NCBI RefSeq assembly: GCF_900116715.1
Contig: NZ_FPBM01000004.1
Span: forward strand, 341,608-405,607
DNA length: 64,000 nt
From: Polaromonas sp. YR568
Lineage (GTDB): Bacteria; Pseudomonadota; Gammaproteobacteria; Burkholderiales; Burkholderiaceae_C
Direction: 5' to 3'
The stretch's first letter is position 1. Every line of letters begins with the position of its first letter. Below are positions 26,425 to 35,170 of this stretch, piece after piece. The notes under the pieces are model-generated. The model did no database searches, was not told the origin of the DNA, and saw only the letters and a list, made by a program, of their open reading frames with translations. A program made the position numbers and the translations under genes.

Positions 26425-27885
26425 ATGCATATGAAGAGCTTTCTGGCGTGGGTCCTGTTGATTTGCCTGAGCTTTGCGAGCCAGCTGGCCCTGGCACAGG
26501 CGCCTGCTGCGGCGCCCGAGGCCGCCGCCAGCGCCCCTGAGGCCGCACCGGCGCCTGCGCCGGCCCCCGTTGCCGCACCGGCACCGGCCGTAGCTGCACC
26601 CGCGCCCGCCGCCTCCGCTCCGGCGCCCCTCACGCACCCCGGCCTGGTTGACGCCGGCACCCTCAACGGCGCCGACACCGCCTGGATGATGACCTCCACC
26701 GCGCTGGTGCTGCTCATGACGCTGCCCGGCATCGCCCTGTTTTACGGCGGCATGGTGCGCAAGAAAAGCGTGCTCAATGTGATGGCCTGCGTGGTTGCCA
26801 TCTGTGCCGTCGTCAGCATTTTGTGGTTTGCCGTCGGCTACTCCATCGCCTTCACCCCCGGCTCGGGCGCGCTGGGGCATTACCTGGGCGGCACCGAGCG
26901 GCTCTGGTTCACCGGGCTCGATTACGTGAAAGACGCGCAGAAGGTCGCCGTCAGCCACATCGCGCCCAACATCCCCGAGTCGGTGTATGCGATGTTCCAG
27001 CTGACCTTTGCCATCATCACGGCGGCCCTGGTGGTCGGCTCTTTTGTCGAGCGCATGCGTTTCTCGGCCATGCTGATCTTCATGTCGCTCTGGACGCTCA
27101 TCGTCTACGCCCCCATCGCGCACTGGGTCTGGGAGCCCAACGGCTGGCTGGCCCGCATGGGCGCGCTGGACTTTGCCGGCGGCTCGGTGGTGCACATCAA
27201 CGCCGGTATCGCGGGGCTGGTTTGCGCCTATGTGCTCGGCCCGCGCCACGGTTATGGCCGCGAGCCCTTTACGCCCTTCAACCTGGGCCTGACCATGGCC
27301 GGCGCGGGCATGCTGTGGGTGGGCTGGTTCGGCTTTAACGCCGGCTCGGCCGTGGCTTCCGACGGCCGCGCGGGCCTGGCGATGGCGGTCACGCACATCG
27401 CGGCCGCCGCCGGCGCCTTGTCATGGATGGCCGCTGAATGGATGGTGCGCGGGCGGCCTTCGCTGCTGGGCTTGTGCTCGGGCCTGGTGGCCGGGCTGGT
27501 GGCCATCACGCCGGCGGCTGGTTTTGTCTCGCCGCGCTCGGCGCTGGTATTCGGCCTGGTAGCCGGTGTGGCCTGCTACTGGGGCGCCACCGGCCTCAAG
27601 CGCCTGCTCAATGCCGACGATTCGCTCGATGTGTTCGGCGTGCACGGCGTGGGCGGCATCGTGGGCTCGCTGCTCACCGGCATTTTTGCCAGCAAGGCCA
27701 TCTCCGGCGTCGAGGGCGACCTGCTGACCCAGGCCATAGGCGCCGGCTCGGTCATGGTCTACAGCCTCTTCATGACGGCCGTGGCGCTGTGGATCACCTC
27801 GCTGCTGGTGAGCCTGCGCGTGAGCGAAGCCTCGGAAAGCGACGGCCTGGACATCACCCAGCACGCCGAGCGCCTGGGTACGTGA
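26425..27885 (+). CDS. amt: Ammonium transporter (Amt/MEP/Rh) with Ala/Pro-rich N-terminal extension
   Basis: 486 aa from ATG 26425, placed by GAAAGG eight bases upstream. Signal peptide (~1-22, ends LALAQ), then ~50 residues of Ala/Pro repeats, then ~11 membrane helices beginning TAWMMTSTALVLLM. The twin pore histidines are in VVHINAGIAG and DVFGVHGVGGIVG. It forms a trimeric ammonium channel in the inner membrane. No glnK is adjacent, unlike many amtB genes. The sigma-54 promoter and NtrC-like site upstream indicate nitrogen regulation. Confidence 0.93.
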   Translation: MHMKSFLAWVLLICLSFASQLALAQAPAAAPEAAASAPEAAPAPAPAPVAAPAPAVAAPAPAASAPAPLTHPGLVDAGTLNGADTAWMMTSTALVLLMTLPGIALFYGGMVRKKSVLNVMACVVAICAVVSILWFAVGYSIAFTPGSGALGHYLGGTERLWFTGLDYVKDAQKVAVSHIAPNIPESVYAMFQLTFAIITAALVVGSFVERMRFSAMLIFMSLWTLIVYAPIAHWVWEPNGWLARMGALDFAGGSVVHINAGIAGLVCAYVLGPRHGYGREPFTPFNLGLTMAGAGMLWVGWFGFNAGSAVASDGRAGLAMAVTHIAAAAGALSWMAAEWMVRGRPSLLGLCSGLVAGLVAITPAAGFVSPRSALVFGLVAGVACYWGATGLKRLLNADDSLDVFGVHGVGGIVGSLLTGIFASKAISGVEGDLLTQAIGAGSVMVYSLFMTAVALWITSLLVSLRVSEASESDGLDITQHAERLGT

Positions 27886-27922
27886 GTTGACTGCGACCTC
27901 AAACGTTGAAGGACACCACACC

Positions 27923-28387
27923 ATGCCTTCCAGTGAAAAAATCGCCATTGCCGCCCACCTGCATGTGTTGCTGCGCCGCAAGACCGGCCGGGTGACCGAT
28001 ACCGAGTGGATGGCCAGCAACCATGAGTACGCGGTCGAGGTGGCGCGCTTTGCCCGCGAAAAGGCGGTGGAAGACAACCACCCGGACCTCGCCGTCTGGG
28101 CCGACAGGCTCGAAGAGATCATGGCCACGCCTGAGCCCAGGCCGCGCGTGCCTTTGGTCCAACTGGTGACGGAGGCGGTGAAGGAACGCGCGGTGCCCGC
28201 ACCGCGCGAGGCGCCGCCGCCCGACCGGCTGACCCCAGCCCGCTCCATCGACACCGAGGAAGAGGTCTATCCCGAATCGGGTTTTATCGAGTCCACCTTC
28301 GGCGCGATCTTCGGCGACAGCGAGTCGCACCGCGAACGCAAGCACCGCGACCCGAACGCGCCGCGCTACGTGAAGAGCTTGCGCTAG
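27923..28387 (+). CDS. Hypothetical soluble protein downstream of amt
   Basis: 154 aa from ATG 27923, placed by GAAGGA nine bases upstream. The N-terminal ~65 residues look folded and helical (EKIAIAAHLHVLLRRKTGRV, ARFAREKAVEDNHPDLAVW); the middle is Pro-rich and the end is basic (HRERKHRDPNAPRYVKSLR). I recognise no family. Placement 38 bp after amt suggests it shares the nitrogen-controlled transcript. Confidence 0.65.
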   Translation: MPSSEKIAIAAHLHVLLRRKTGRVTDTEWMASNHEYAVEVARFAREKAVEDNHPDLAVWADRLEEIMATPEPRPRVPLVQLVTEAVKERAVPAPREAPPPDRLTPARSIDTEEEVYPESGFIESTFGAIFGDSESHRERKHRDPNAPRYVKSLR

Positions 28388-28393
28388 CTGGCA

Positions 28394-28480
28394 GCCCCCT
28401 GTCTCGGCTCACTGCGTGTAGCCGGAACCCCCCTCAGGGGGGCAACACCTGCAGCCCGGCAAAGCCGGTTCTGCGGTGTT
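28394..28480 (+). repeat. ~90-bp gene-end repeat, copy C
   Basis: GCCCCCTGTCTCGGCTCACTG ... CCCCCCTCAGGGGGG ... CCGGCAAAGCCGGTTCTGCGG, starting six bases after the stop of the hypothetical gene. More diverged than copies B, D and E. Lies between convergent genes. Confidence 0.7.
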
Positions 28481-28512
28481 CTTGCCTTGAACGCGCCGGT
28501 TTTTCTGCTTGA

Positions 28513-28929
28513 TTATTTGGCCGGTGCGGGCTGCGGCGCTGAGGCCTCGCGTGCGCGGTTGACGCTATGCGCCAGCATGTTGCGCGTGCGCAGCCGCACG
28601 TTCTCGCTGGCTTCGTCGGCGAAGGCCGCCACATAGGGGTGGCCGGCGTTGTCCGCCAGAATGCTGCGCCGCACCGCCTCGTGGGCGGGTGCGCAGGTGG
28701 CCAGCGCCGCATCGGCCAGTGCGAACACCGACGCGGTGGCGTCATCCTTGAGCGGCGCCAGCGCATCCTGCGCGCAGCGCTGGTAATCATTGATGGCCGC
28801 GGCCACCGGCGCCCGCGCGATCGACAAAGGGTCGTGGCTGACCTTGGAGGTGGGTGCGCAGGCTGCCAGCAAAAACACAAGCGATGTCAGAAGCAGCGGG
28901 GCGGGTGATGCCGGCAGTGGTTTTTTCAT
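28513..28929 (-). CDS. Putative lipoprotein
   Basis: 138 aa. Signal peptide with lipobox FLLAAC, cleaved before Cys24 (MKKPLPASPAP start). The mature part is helical with Cys residues in RCAQD and ATCAPAHEAV, and an Ala/Pro tail. No known domain. Convergent with the hypothetical gene at 27923, and a repeat separates their ends. The ~250 bp upstream (28930-29180) carry no other gene. Confidence 0.65.
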   Translation of the reverse strand: MKKPLPASPAPLLLTSLVFLLAACAPTSKVSHDPLSIARAPVAAAINDYQRCAQDALAPLKDDATASVFALADAALATCAPAHEAVRRSILADNAGHPYVAAFADEASENVRLRTRNMLAHSVNRAREASAPQPAPAK

Positions 28930-29180
28930 GGATGTGATGCAGGGCTGAGTACGGCGAAGCTTGGCGGTTGAGTCCGGTGACGGCGCCGGTTCTGCGGATT
29001 TTGCATGAGGGGAACAGGCGGCTACATCTTGTCACATGCAATGCGGCCTCGGCCGGTGGCCGCTCTCCTCTGGCACGAGTGTCTGCAAAAGTTGATTGAG
29101 GTAACAAGGGGTGACAAATTGCCGCTGACAGGCGCCAAAGCGGCTCTTAGCATGGAACTCTTAAATATAAGGAGATGCTG

Positions 29181-30041
29181 ATGAAATCGACGGGACACGA
29201 GGGAATACAGAGACGCTTTGGCCATTTCCTGATCGCACTGCCGTTGGCCCTGGCGCTGCTGGCGGGGCCGGCGCAGGCACAAGGCCAGGCCCAGCAACTG
29301 GTGCTGGGCATCAGCGAGGGCTCATCAGGCGGGCTGGACCACGCCCAGGTGATCGCCAAATACCAGGGGCTGGCCGAGGTCATCGGCAAGGCGCTGAAGG
29401 CCAAGGTCAGCGTGGTGTTCGCGCGCGAGTTCAAGCAGCTCGAAGAAGGCATGCAGACCGGCCGCTTCGACCTGGTCATGGCCCGGCCCAGCGACTATCC
29501 GGCGCGCGGCATGCGTGACTACGGCTACAGCTACATCGCCAGCACCAAGCCCGACGGCCAGTGCTTTGTCATCGCGCCCAAGGGCTCCGAGCTGAAAACC
29601 ATCAACGACGTCAAAGGCAAGCGCATCGCCCTGCCCGAGCAGATCGCCTACATGTCGCGCTTTTGCGCCGCCGAGCTGCGCGACAAGGGCATCCTGGTCG
29701 ATAAAGAGAACGTGCAATTTGTGCGCGAGCAGGCGGCCGTGGGCTTTTACCTGGACAACAAGTTCGCCGATGTGGGCGGTGTGGCCTCTTACTCAGGCAT
29801 AGGCAAGAAGTGGGAAAAAGACGGCGGCCGTGTTTTGCACAAGAGCGTGCCGCAGCCCTACTTTCCGTTGGTGGCCCATAAGCGCATCAAGCCCGAGCAG
29901 GTCAAGGCCATTCAGGAGGAGTTGCTGACCCTGCCCGCCAGCGACGCCGGCAAGGACGTGCTCAAACGCATCGGCATTGACCAGTTCGACACGACCTCAG
30001 AGCCGCGCATGCGCGAGCTGCTGAAGTGGCTCAACATCTAG
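29181..30041 (+). CDS. PhnD-like periplasmic substrate-binding protein (orphan)
   Basis: 286 aa. AAGGAG at 29169-29174 points to ATG 29181 rather than ATG 29175. Signal peptide to ~QAQG. The fold follows phosphate/phosphite/phosphonate-binding proteins: LVLGISEGSSGG, FAREFKQLEEGMQTGRFDLVMARPSDYPA, NDVKGKRIALPE. The ligand is unknown. No ABC permease or ATPase gene is adjacent, so it may serve a distant transporter or a sensor. Confidence 0.8.
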   Translation: MKSTGHEGIQRRFGHFLIALPLALALLAGPAQAQGQAQQLVLGISEGSSGGLDHAQVIAKYQGLAEVIGKALKAKVSVVFAREFKQLEEGMQTGRFDLVMARPSDYPARGMRDYGYSYIASTKPDGQCFVIAPKGSELKTINDVKGKRIALPEQIAYMSRFCAAELRDKGILVDKENVQFVREQAAVGFYLDNKFADVGGVASYSGIGKKWEKDGGRVLHKSVPQPYFPLVAHKRIKPEQVKAIQEELLTLPASDAGKDVLKRIGIDQFDTTSEPRMRELLKWLNI

Positions 30042-30251
30042 CCTGAGATCCAGTTTCCGGCCCGGCACCTGGCTGCCGCGGCTGCGCTCCCGGCCTGGTA
30101 GGGCCGCTGCTTTCCCTCCCAACACTCTGCGCGGTATGCCGGCGCCAGCCGTGCCGCGCCCCCTTTGGCCCGGCCTCTTGCGGCAAGCCTGCGGCTGGCC
30201 GGGCCCGTTCAAATCCTAGGGTTTTCACTGCAAAAAAGCGGCGCCGCTTCG

Positions 30252-30280
30252 TTGTATTAGTTATTATTCATAACCATAAT
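30252..30280 (+). promoter_or_regulatory. Promoter of the catabolic operon with operator in its spacer
   Basis: TTGTAT, exactly 17 bases, CATAAT. A perfect inverted repeat GTTAT-N5-ATAAC (30260-30274) fills the spacer. Start of transcription near 30287, 16 bases before the first ATG. A repressor bound here would block RNA polymerase. The 261-bp gap before the gene shows nothing else clear. Confidence 0.6.
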
Positions 30281-30302
30281 CGACCTCACTGAAAACCTGC
30301 CA

Positions 30303-31076
30303 ATGACCCAAAAACACCTCCAACTCGAAATGCGCGGCGACATTGCCGTGATCCGCCTGGCGCGCCCCGCCAAACGCAATGCACTGGGCGATGCCCAGGT
30401 GCTGGCGCTGCGCGACCTGTTTGAAAACCTGCCCGCAGTCGCCCGCGCCGCCGTGCTGTACGGCGAAGGGGAGCACTTCTGCGCGGGGCTTGACCTGGGT
30501 GAACTCCAGGAGCGCGACGCCAGCCAGGGCCTGCACCACTCACGCATGTGGCATGCCGCGCTGGACCGCCTGCAGTACGGGCCTGTGCCCGTGATCGCGG
30601 CCCTGCACGGCGCCGTGGTCGGCGGCGGCCTGGAGCTGGCGAGCGCCTGTCACATCCGGGTGGCCGACGAGAGCACGTTTTACGCATTGCCCGAAGGCTC
30701 GCGCGGCATCTTCGTCGGCGGCGGCGGCGCGGTGCGCATTCCGCGCCTGATAGGTACGGCGCGCATGACCGACATGATGCTGACCGGCCGTGTCTACAAC
30801 GCCCAGGACGGTGAGCGCATAGGACTGGCGCAGTACCTGGTGCCGCAGGGGCAGGCGCTCGACAAGGCGCTTGAGCTGGCCGCCCGCGTGGCGAGCAATG
30901 CGCCCCTGACCAACTACGCCCTGATGCATGCCTTGCCGCGCATCGCGGAGCAGCCCGCGGACCAGGGATTTTTCACCGAGGCCTTGATGGCGGCGGTGGC
31001 GCAAAGCGCGCCCGAGGCCAAGGGCCGCGTGAAGGACTTCCTGAACGGCAAGGCCGCCAAGGTGAAAAAAACCTGA
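30303..31076 (+). CDS. Enoyl-CoA hydratase/isomerase (crotonase) family
   Basis: 257 aa. Crotonase landmarks: oxyanion-hole region HFCAGLDLGEL, second oxyanion loop HGAVVGGGLELASACH (catalytic Glu position), and ALPEGSRGIFVGGGGAVRIPR with the second Glu. It adds water to an enoyl-CoA; a hydratase-lyase (aldolase) reaction on hydroxycinnamoyl-CoA cannot be excluded. First gene of the operon with the CoA ligase, thiolase, dehydrogenase and thioesterase; promoter and operator lie just upstream. Confidence 0.85.
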   Translation: MTQKHLQLEMRGDIAVIRLARPAKRNALGDAQVLALRDLFENLPAVARAAVLYGEGEHFCAGLDLGELQERDASQGLHHSRMWHAALDRLQYGPVPVIAALHGAVVGGGLELASACHIRVADESTFYALPEGSRGIFVGGGGAVRIPRLIGTARMTDMMLTGRVYNAQDGERIGLAQYLVPQGQALDKALELAARVASNAPLTNYALMHALPRIAEQPADQGFFTEALMAAVAQSAPEAKGRVKDFLNGKAAKVKKT

Positions 31077-31106
31077 GCGCGCCGGCGGACCCGTATGCGG
31101 GCCCGG

Positions 31107-31194
31107 CGAGAAGAGAAGAGAAGAGAAGAGACGAGACGAGACAGAAAGTCAAAAAGCCAAAGAGCCGAAAAGACAAAGAGACAAAAGAGACAAA
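31107..31194 (+). repeat. Polypurine tract with (AAGAG)n microsatellite
   Basis: Four to five AAGAG units, two ACGAG units, then degenerate AAAGAGACAAAA-type repeats fill the gap between the hydratase and CoA ligase genes. The coding strand is overwhelmingly purine. The CoA ligase ribosome site must lie within its end. Confidence 0.85.
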
Positions 31195-31200
31195 ACCGAC

Positions 31201-33060
31201 ATGAGCGCCCTAAAATTCCGCCCCCTGCGCTTTGGCGTGACCCGTGCCGTCCTGCGCGAAGGTTCACCCGGCGTGCGCTACCTTCGTGCCGACCAGGCGC
31301 TGAAAGACTACCCCGCCCGCATCACCGACCGGCTGCAGCACTGGGCGCAGGCCGCGCCCGACCGAAGCTTCATGGCGCGGCGCGAAAAGCGCGCGGACGG
31401 AACGACAGGCGATTGGCGCCACCTCAGCTACGCCCAGGCCTGGGCGGCGGCCCGCTGCATCGCCCAGGGATTGCTGGACCGCGGCCTGAGCGCCGAGCGG
31501 CCAGTGGTGATCCTTTCCGAGAACGGCCTGGAGCACGCGCAACTGGCTTTGGGTTGCCTCGTGGCCGGTGTGCCCTTTGTGCCGGTTTCGCCGCCGTACT
31601 CCCTGGCCAGCCAGGACTACGACAAGTTGCGCCATGTGCTCAAGACCGTGACACCGGGCCTGGTGTTTGCCGCCGACGCCAAACGTTATGCCGGCGCCAT
31701 CCAGGCCACGGTGGCGCCAGGGGTGGAGGTCGTGCTGGCCGCCGGGCAGATAGAGGGGCGCGCCAGCACGCCGTTTGCCGAGCTGGCCGCCACACCGGCG
31801 ACCGCCGCGGTGGACCGCGCCATGCAGGCCACCGGGCCGGACACCATCGTGAAGTTCCTGTTCACCAGCGGCTCGACCAAGATGCCCAAGGCGGTGATCA
31901 ACACCCAGCGCATGTGGTGCGCCAACCAGCAGCAGATGGCGCAGTCCATGCCGGTGTTGCAGGACGAGGCGCTGGTGCTGGTCGACTGGCTGCCGTGGAA
32001 CCACACCTTCGGCGGCAACCACAACTTCGGCATGGTGCTGTTCCATGGCGGAACGCTTTACATCGACGACGGAAAACCCACGCCGGCACTGATCCACGAG
32101 ACCCTGCGCAACCTGCGCGAGATCGCGCCCACGGTGTACTTCAATGTGCCGACCGGCTTTGAGGCAATCGCCCAGGCCATGCAGACGGACGCGCAGCTGC
32201 GGCGCCGGCTGTTGTCGCGCGTGAAGATGTTTTTCTACGCCGGCGCCGCGCTGGCCCAGCCCGTGTGGGACAGCCTCTACGAGTCGCAGGAAAAGGAAAT
32301 CGGGGAGCGCATTGTCATGGTGACCGGCCTGGGCATGACCGAGTCCGCGCCGTTTGCCATTTTCGTGACCAGCCCCGACGTGAAGTCCGGCGACCTGGGC
32401 GTGCCCACGCCCGGCATGGAGCTCAAGCTCGTCGACATGCAGGGCAAAACCGAGGTGCGTTACAAGGGCCCCAACGTCTCGCCCGGCTACTGGCGCGCAC
32501 CGCAGGACACGGCGCAGGCCTTCGATGAAGAAGGTTTCTTTTGCACCGGTGACGCCGTGAAATGGATAGACGGCGCGGATATCCACCGGGGCCTCATGTT
32601 CGACGGCCGCATCGCCGAGGACTTCAAGCTCGCCACCGGCACCTTCGTCAGCGTCGGGCCCCTGCGCGCGAAGATCGTCGCGGCAGGCGCACCCTATGTG
32701 CAGGATGCGGTGCTCACGGGCATCAACCTCAAGGAGGTGGGCGCGCTGGTATTTCCCACGCCGGCCGTGCGCGCGCTGGCCGGGCTGCCGCCCGATGCGC
32801 CCTGGCGCCAGGTGCTCGACAGCGCGCCGGTGCTGGCGCATTTCCAGGCGGTGCTGGACCAGCTCGCGCGCTGCGCCACCGGCAGCGCCAGCTGCGTCGC
32901 GCGCCTGCACCTGATGCATGAGCCGCCTTCCTTCGACAAAGGCGAGGTCACCGACAAAGGCTCCATCAACCAGCGGGCTGTTCTCACGCAGCGCGCGGCG
33001 CTGGTGGAGGCCCTGCACGGCGACGCGGCCCAGCCCACCCTGAAACCACGCGCGCGCTAA
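31201..33060 (+). CDS. Feruloyl-CoA synthase-like acyl-CoA ligase
   Basis: 619 aa, typical of feruloyl-CoA synthases. AMP-binding signature FLFTSGSTKMPKAVIN, DWLPWNHTFGGNHNFG, the adenine motif VTGLGMTESAP and the hinge region FCTGDAVKW...FDGRIAEDFKLATGTFVSV. It activates an aromatic acid to its CoA thioester with ATP. The substrate is probably a hydroxycinnamate, from family resemblance and neighbours. Preceded by the polypurine tract, with weak ribosome-site similarity (GAGAC). Confidence 0.82.
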   Translation: MSALKFRPLRFGVTRAVLREGSPGVRYLRADQALKDYPARITDRLQHWAQAAPDRSFMARREKRADGTTGDWRHLSYAQAWAAARCIAQGLLDRGLSAERPVVILSENGLEHAQLALGCLVAGVPFVPVSPPYSLASQDYDKLRHVLKTVTPGLVFAADAKRYAGAIQATVAPGVEVVLAAGQIEGRASTPFAELAATPATAAVDRAMQATGPDTIVKFLFTSGSTKMPKAVINTQRMWCANQQQMAQSMPVLQDEALVLVDWLPWNHTFGGNHNFGMVLFHGGTLYIDDGKPTPALIHETLRNLREIAPTVYFNVPTGFEAIAQAMQTDAQLRRRLLSRVKMFFYAGAALAQPVWDSLYESQEKEIGERIVMVTGLGMTESAPFAIFVTSPDVKSGDLGVPTPGMELKLVDMQGKTEVRYKGPNVSPGYWRAPQDTAQAFDEEGFFCTGDAVKWIDGADIHRGLMFDGRIAEDFKLATGTFVSVGPLRAKIVAAGAPYVQDAVLTGINLKEVGALVFPTPAVRALAGLPPDAPWRQVLDSAPVLAHFQAVLDQLARCATGSASCVARLHLMHEPPSFDKGEVTDKGSINQRAVLTQRAALVEALHGDAAQPTLKPRAR

Positions 33061-33103
33061 CGCCGGCCCGCGCCCCTACATCCACAGACACCGCAGGACC
33101 TGC

Positions 33104-34354
33104 ATGCAACACAAAGGATTTTTCTCCGCCTTCCAGGACGTCTGGATGCTCGACGGCGTGCGCACGCCCATGGTCGACTATTGCGGCGCGATCGGCCATG
33201 TGTCGCCGACCGACCTTGGCATCAAGGCCGCGCGCGCCGTGCTGCAGCGCTCGGGCGTCAGCGCCGGCCATGTCGACTCGGTGATCGCCGGCAACATGGC
33301 CCCGGGAGACTTCGAGCAATTCATGCTCCCGCGCCACATCGGCCTGTATGCGGGGGTGCCCGTGGAAGTGCCGGCCATCATGGTGCAGCGCATCTGCGGC
33401 ACCGGCTTCGAACTGTTCCGGCAGGCCGGCGAGCAGATCCAGAGCGGCGCGGCGAATGTGGCGCTGGTCGTCGGCGCCGAAAGCATGACGCGCAACCCGA
33501 TCGCCGCCTTTGAGCACCGCACCGGCTTCAAGCTGGGCGCACCGGTCGGCTTCAAGGACTTCATGTGGGAGGCCCTCAAGGACTCGGCTGCCGGCATCGA
33601 CATGATCCAGACGGCGGAAAACCTCGCGAAAAAATACGGCATCACGCGGGAAGCGGTCGATGAATTTGCCTCCAGCTCCTTTGCCAAGGCGGTGTCGGCA
33701 CGGGAGGCGGGGTTTCACGCCGGTGAAATTGTGCCGGTGGTCACCGAGGAATTTGCGCTTCCTGGTTACGCCACGCGCGGCATACGCCTGCGGGACAAGA
33801 CCACGGAAGTTGCGCAAGACACCCATGCGCGGCTGTCTCCCGCCTCCGTGCTGGCCAAACTCAGGGCGGTCCATGCCGGCGGGGTGCAGACCGGCGGCAA
33901 CAGCGCGGCGCTGGTGGACGCAGCCGCGGCTGCCGTGGTCGCCTCCGGCGCCTACGTCAAAGCCCAGGGCGGCAAACCGCTGGCGCGTGTGGCCGCCGCC
34001 GCGGTGGTAGGTGTGCCGCCCGAGATCATGGGCATAGGCCCGGCCCCCGCGATCCGCCTGCTGCTGGAGCGCTGCGGCCTCACGCTGGAGCAGATCGGAC
34101 GCTTTGAAATCAACGAAGCCCAGGGCGCGCAGACGCTGGCGGTGGCCCGCGAGCTGGACCTGGACCTGCGCAAGCTCAATGTCAATGGCGGGGCGATTGC
34201 CATGGGCCATCCGCTGGCGGTGACCGGTGTGCGCCTCACCATCACCGCCGCGCGGGAAATGCGGCGGGCGGGCGTGCGCTACGGCATCGCGTCCGCCTGC
34301 GTGGGTGGCGGCCAGGGCATTGCCCTCTTGCTTGAAAACCCGGAGGCGGCATGA
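33104..34354 (+). CDS. Thiolase (acetyl-CoA acyltransferase)
   Basis: 416 aa. Nucleophile Cys98 in QRICGTGFELF, the NEA block as INEAQGAQTLAV, the His motif NVNGGAIAMGHPLAVTG and the second Cys in SACVGGGQGIAL. It cleaves 3-ketoacyl-CoA with CoA. In this operon it would shorten the aryl-3-oxopropanoyl-CoA by acetyl-CoA. Follows the CoA ligase by 43 bp. Confidence 0.9.
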   Translation: MQHKGFFSAFQDVWMLDGVRTPMVDYCGAIGHVSPTDLGIKAARAVLQRSGVSAGHVDSVIAGNMAPGDFEQFMLPRHIGLYAGVPVEVPAIMVQRICGTGFELFRQAGEQIQSGAANVALVVGAESMTRNPIAAFEHRTGFKLGAPVGFKDFMWEALKDSAAGIDMIQTAENLAKKYGITREAVDEFASSSFAKAVSAREAGFHAGEIVPVVTEEFALPGYATRGIRLRDKTTEVAQDTHARLSPASVLAKLRAVHAGGVQTGGNSAALVDAAAAAVVASGAYVKAQGGKPLARVAAAAVVGVPPEIMGIGPAPAIRLLLERCGLTLEQIGRFEINEAQGAQTLAVARELDLDLRKLNVNGGAIAMGHPLAVTGVRLTITAAREMRRAGVRYGIASACVGGGQGIALLLENPEAA

Positions 34355-34384
34355 GCCTGCCCCAACAGATTCTGGAGCACTGAC

Positions 34385-35170
34385 ATGAACATTCAAGGAA
34401 TCGCGGCATTGGTGACAGGCGGCGGCTCGGGGCTGGGTGAGGCCACCGCCCGGGAACTGGCGCGCCTGGGCGGCAAGGTCGCCGTGCTGGACATCAACCT
34501 GGCCAATGCGGAGAAGGTCGCCCAGAGCATTCGCGCGGCCCATGGCCCCGATGCCGCTCTGGCCTGCCAGTGCGACATCACCGACACAGCCAGCCTGGCC
34601 GCCGCGCTGGAAAAAGCCGCGGCCGCGCATGGCCCGGCCCGCATCCTGATGAACATTGCCGGCATCGGTTCGGCCAAACGTGTGGTGGCCAAAGACGGCA
34701 GCCCCGCGCCGCTCGAAGACTTTGCCAGAGTCGTCACCATCAACCTGGTCGGCACCTACAACGTGAGCCGCCTGTTTGCAGCCGCCTGCGCCCAACTGCC
34801 CCCGCTGGAGGGCGGCCAGCGCGGCGTCATGATGTTCACCGCGTCGGTCGCCGCCTTCGACGGCCAGGTCGGGCAGCAGGCCTACAGCGCCTCCAAGGCC
34901 GGGCTGGCCGGCATGACACTGCCCATGGCGCGTGATCTTGCGCAGCACGGCATCCGCGTTTGCACGGTGGCGCCCGGCCTGTTCGCCACGCCTTTGATGG
35001 CGCAGTTGCCCGAAGCGGTCCAGGCTTCGCTGGCCGCCAGCATTCCCTTTCCGCCGCGCCTGGGCAAGCCCGAAGAGTTCGCGCAGCTGGCCGTGCACAT
35101 CGTGAACAACGACCACCTGAACGGCGAGGTGATTCGCCTGGATGGCGCGCTGCGCATGGCGCCAAGGTGA
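34385..35170 (+). CDS. Short-chain dehydrogenase, 3-hydroxyacyl-CoA dehydrogenase type II-like
   Basis: 261 aa. NAD-binding TGGGSGLGEATARELARLGG with acidic VLDIN (prefers NAD), NIAG, and the catalytic YSASK. The overall pattern resembles HSD17B10-type enzymes, which oxidise 3-hydroxyacyl-CoA to 3-ketoacyl-CoA. It supplies the step between hydratase and thiolase. Its stop overlaps the thioesterase start by 4 bp. Confidence 0.87.
   Translation: MNIQGIAALVTGGGSGLGEATARELARLGGKVAVLDINLANAEKVAQSIRAAHGPDAALACQCDITDTASLAAALEKAAAAHGPARILMNIAGIGSAKRVVAKDGSPAPLEDFARVVTINLVGTYNVSRLFAAACAQLPPLEGGQRGVMMFTASVAAFDGQVGQQAYSASKAGLAGMTLPMARDLAQHGIRVCTVAPGLFATPLMAQLPEAVQASLAASIPFPPRLGKPEEFAQLAVHIVNNDHLNGEVIRLDGALRMAPR

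Noticed and set aside
32984..35116. 710-codon antisense frame over thiolase and SDR
   Set aside because: Low-information Arg/Gly/His-rich translation opposite well-defined enzymes.
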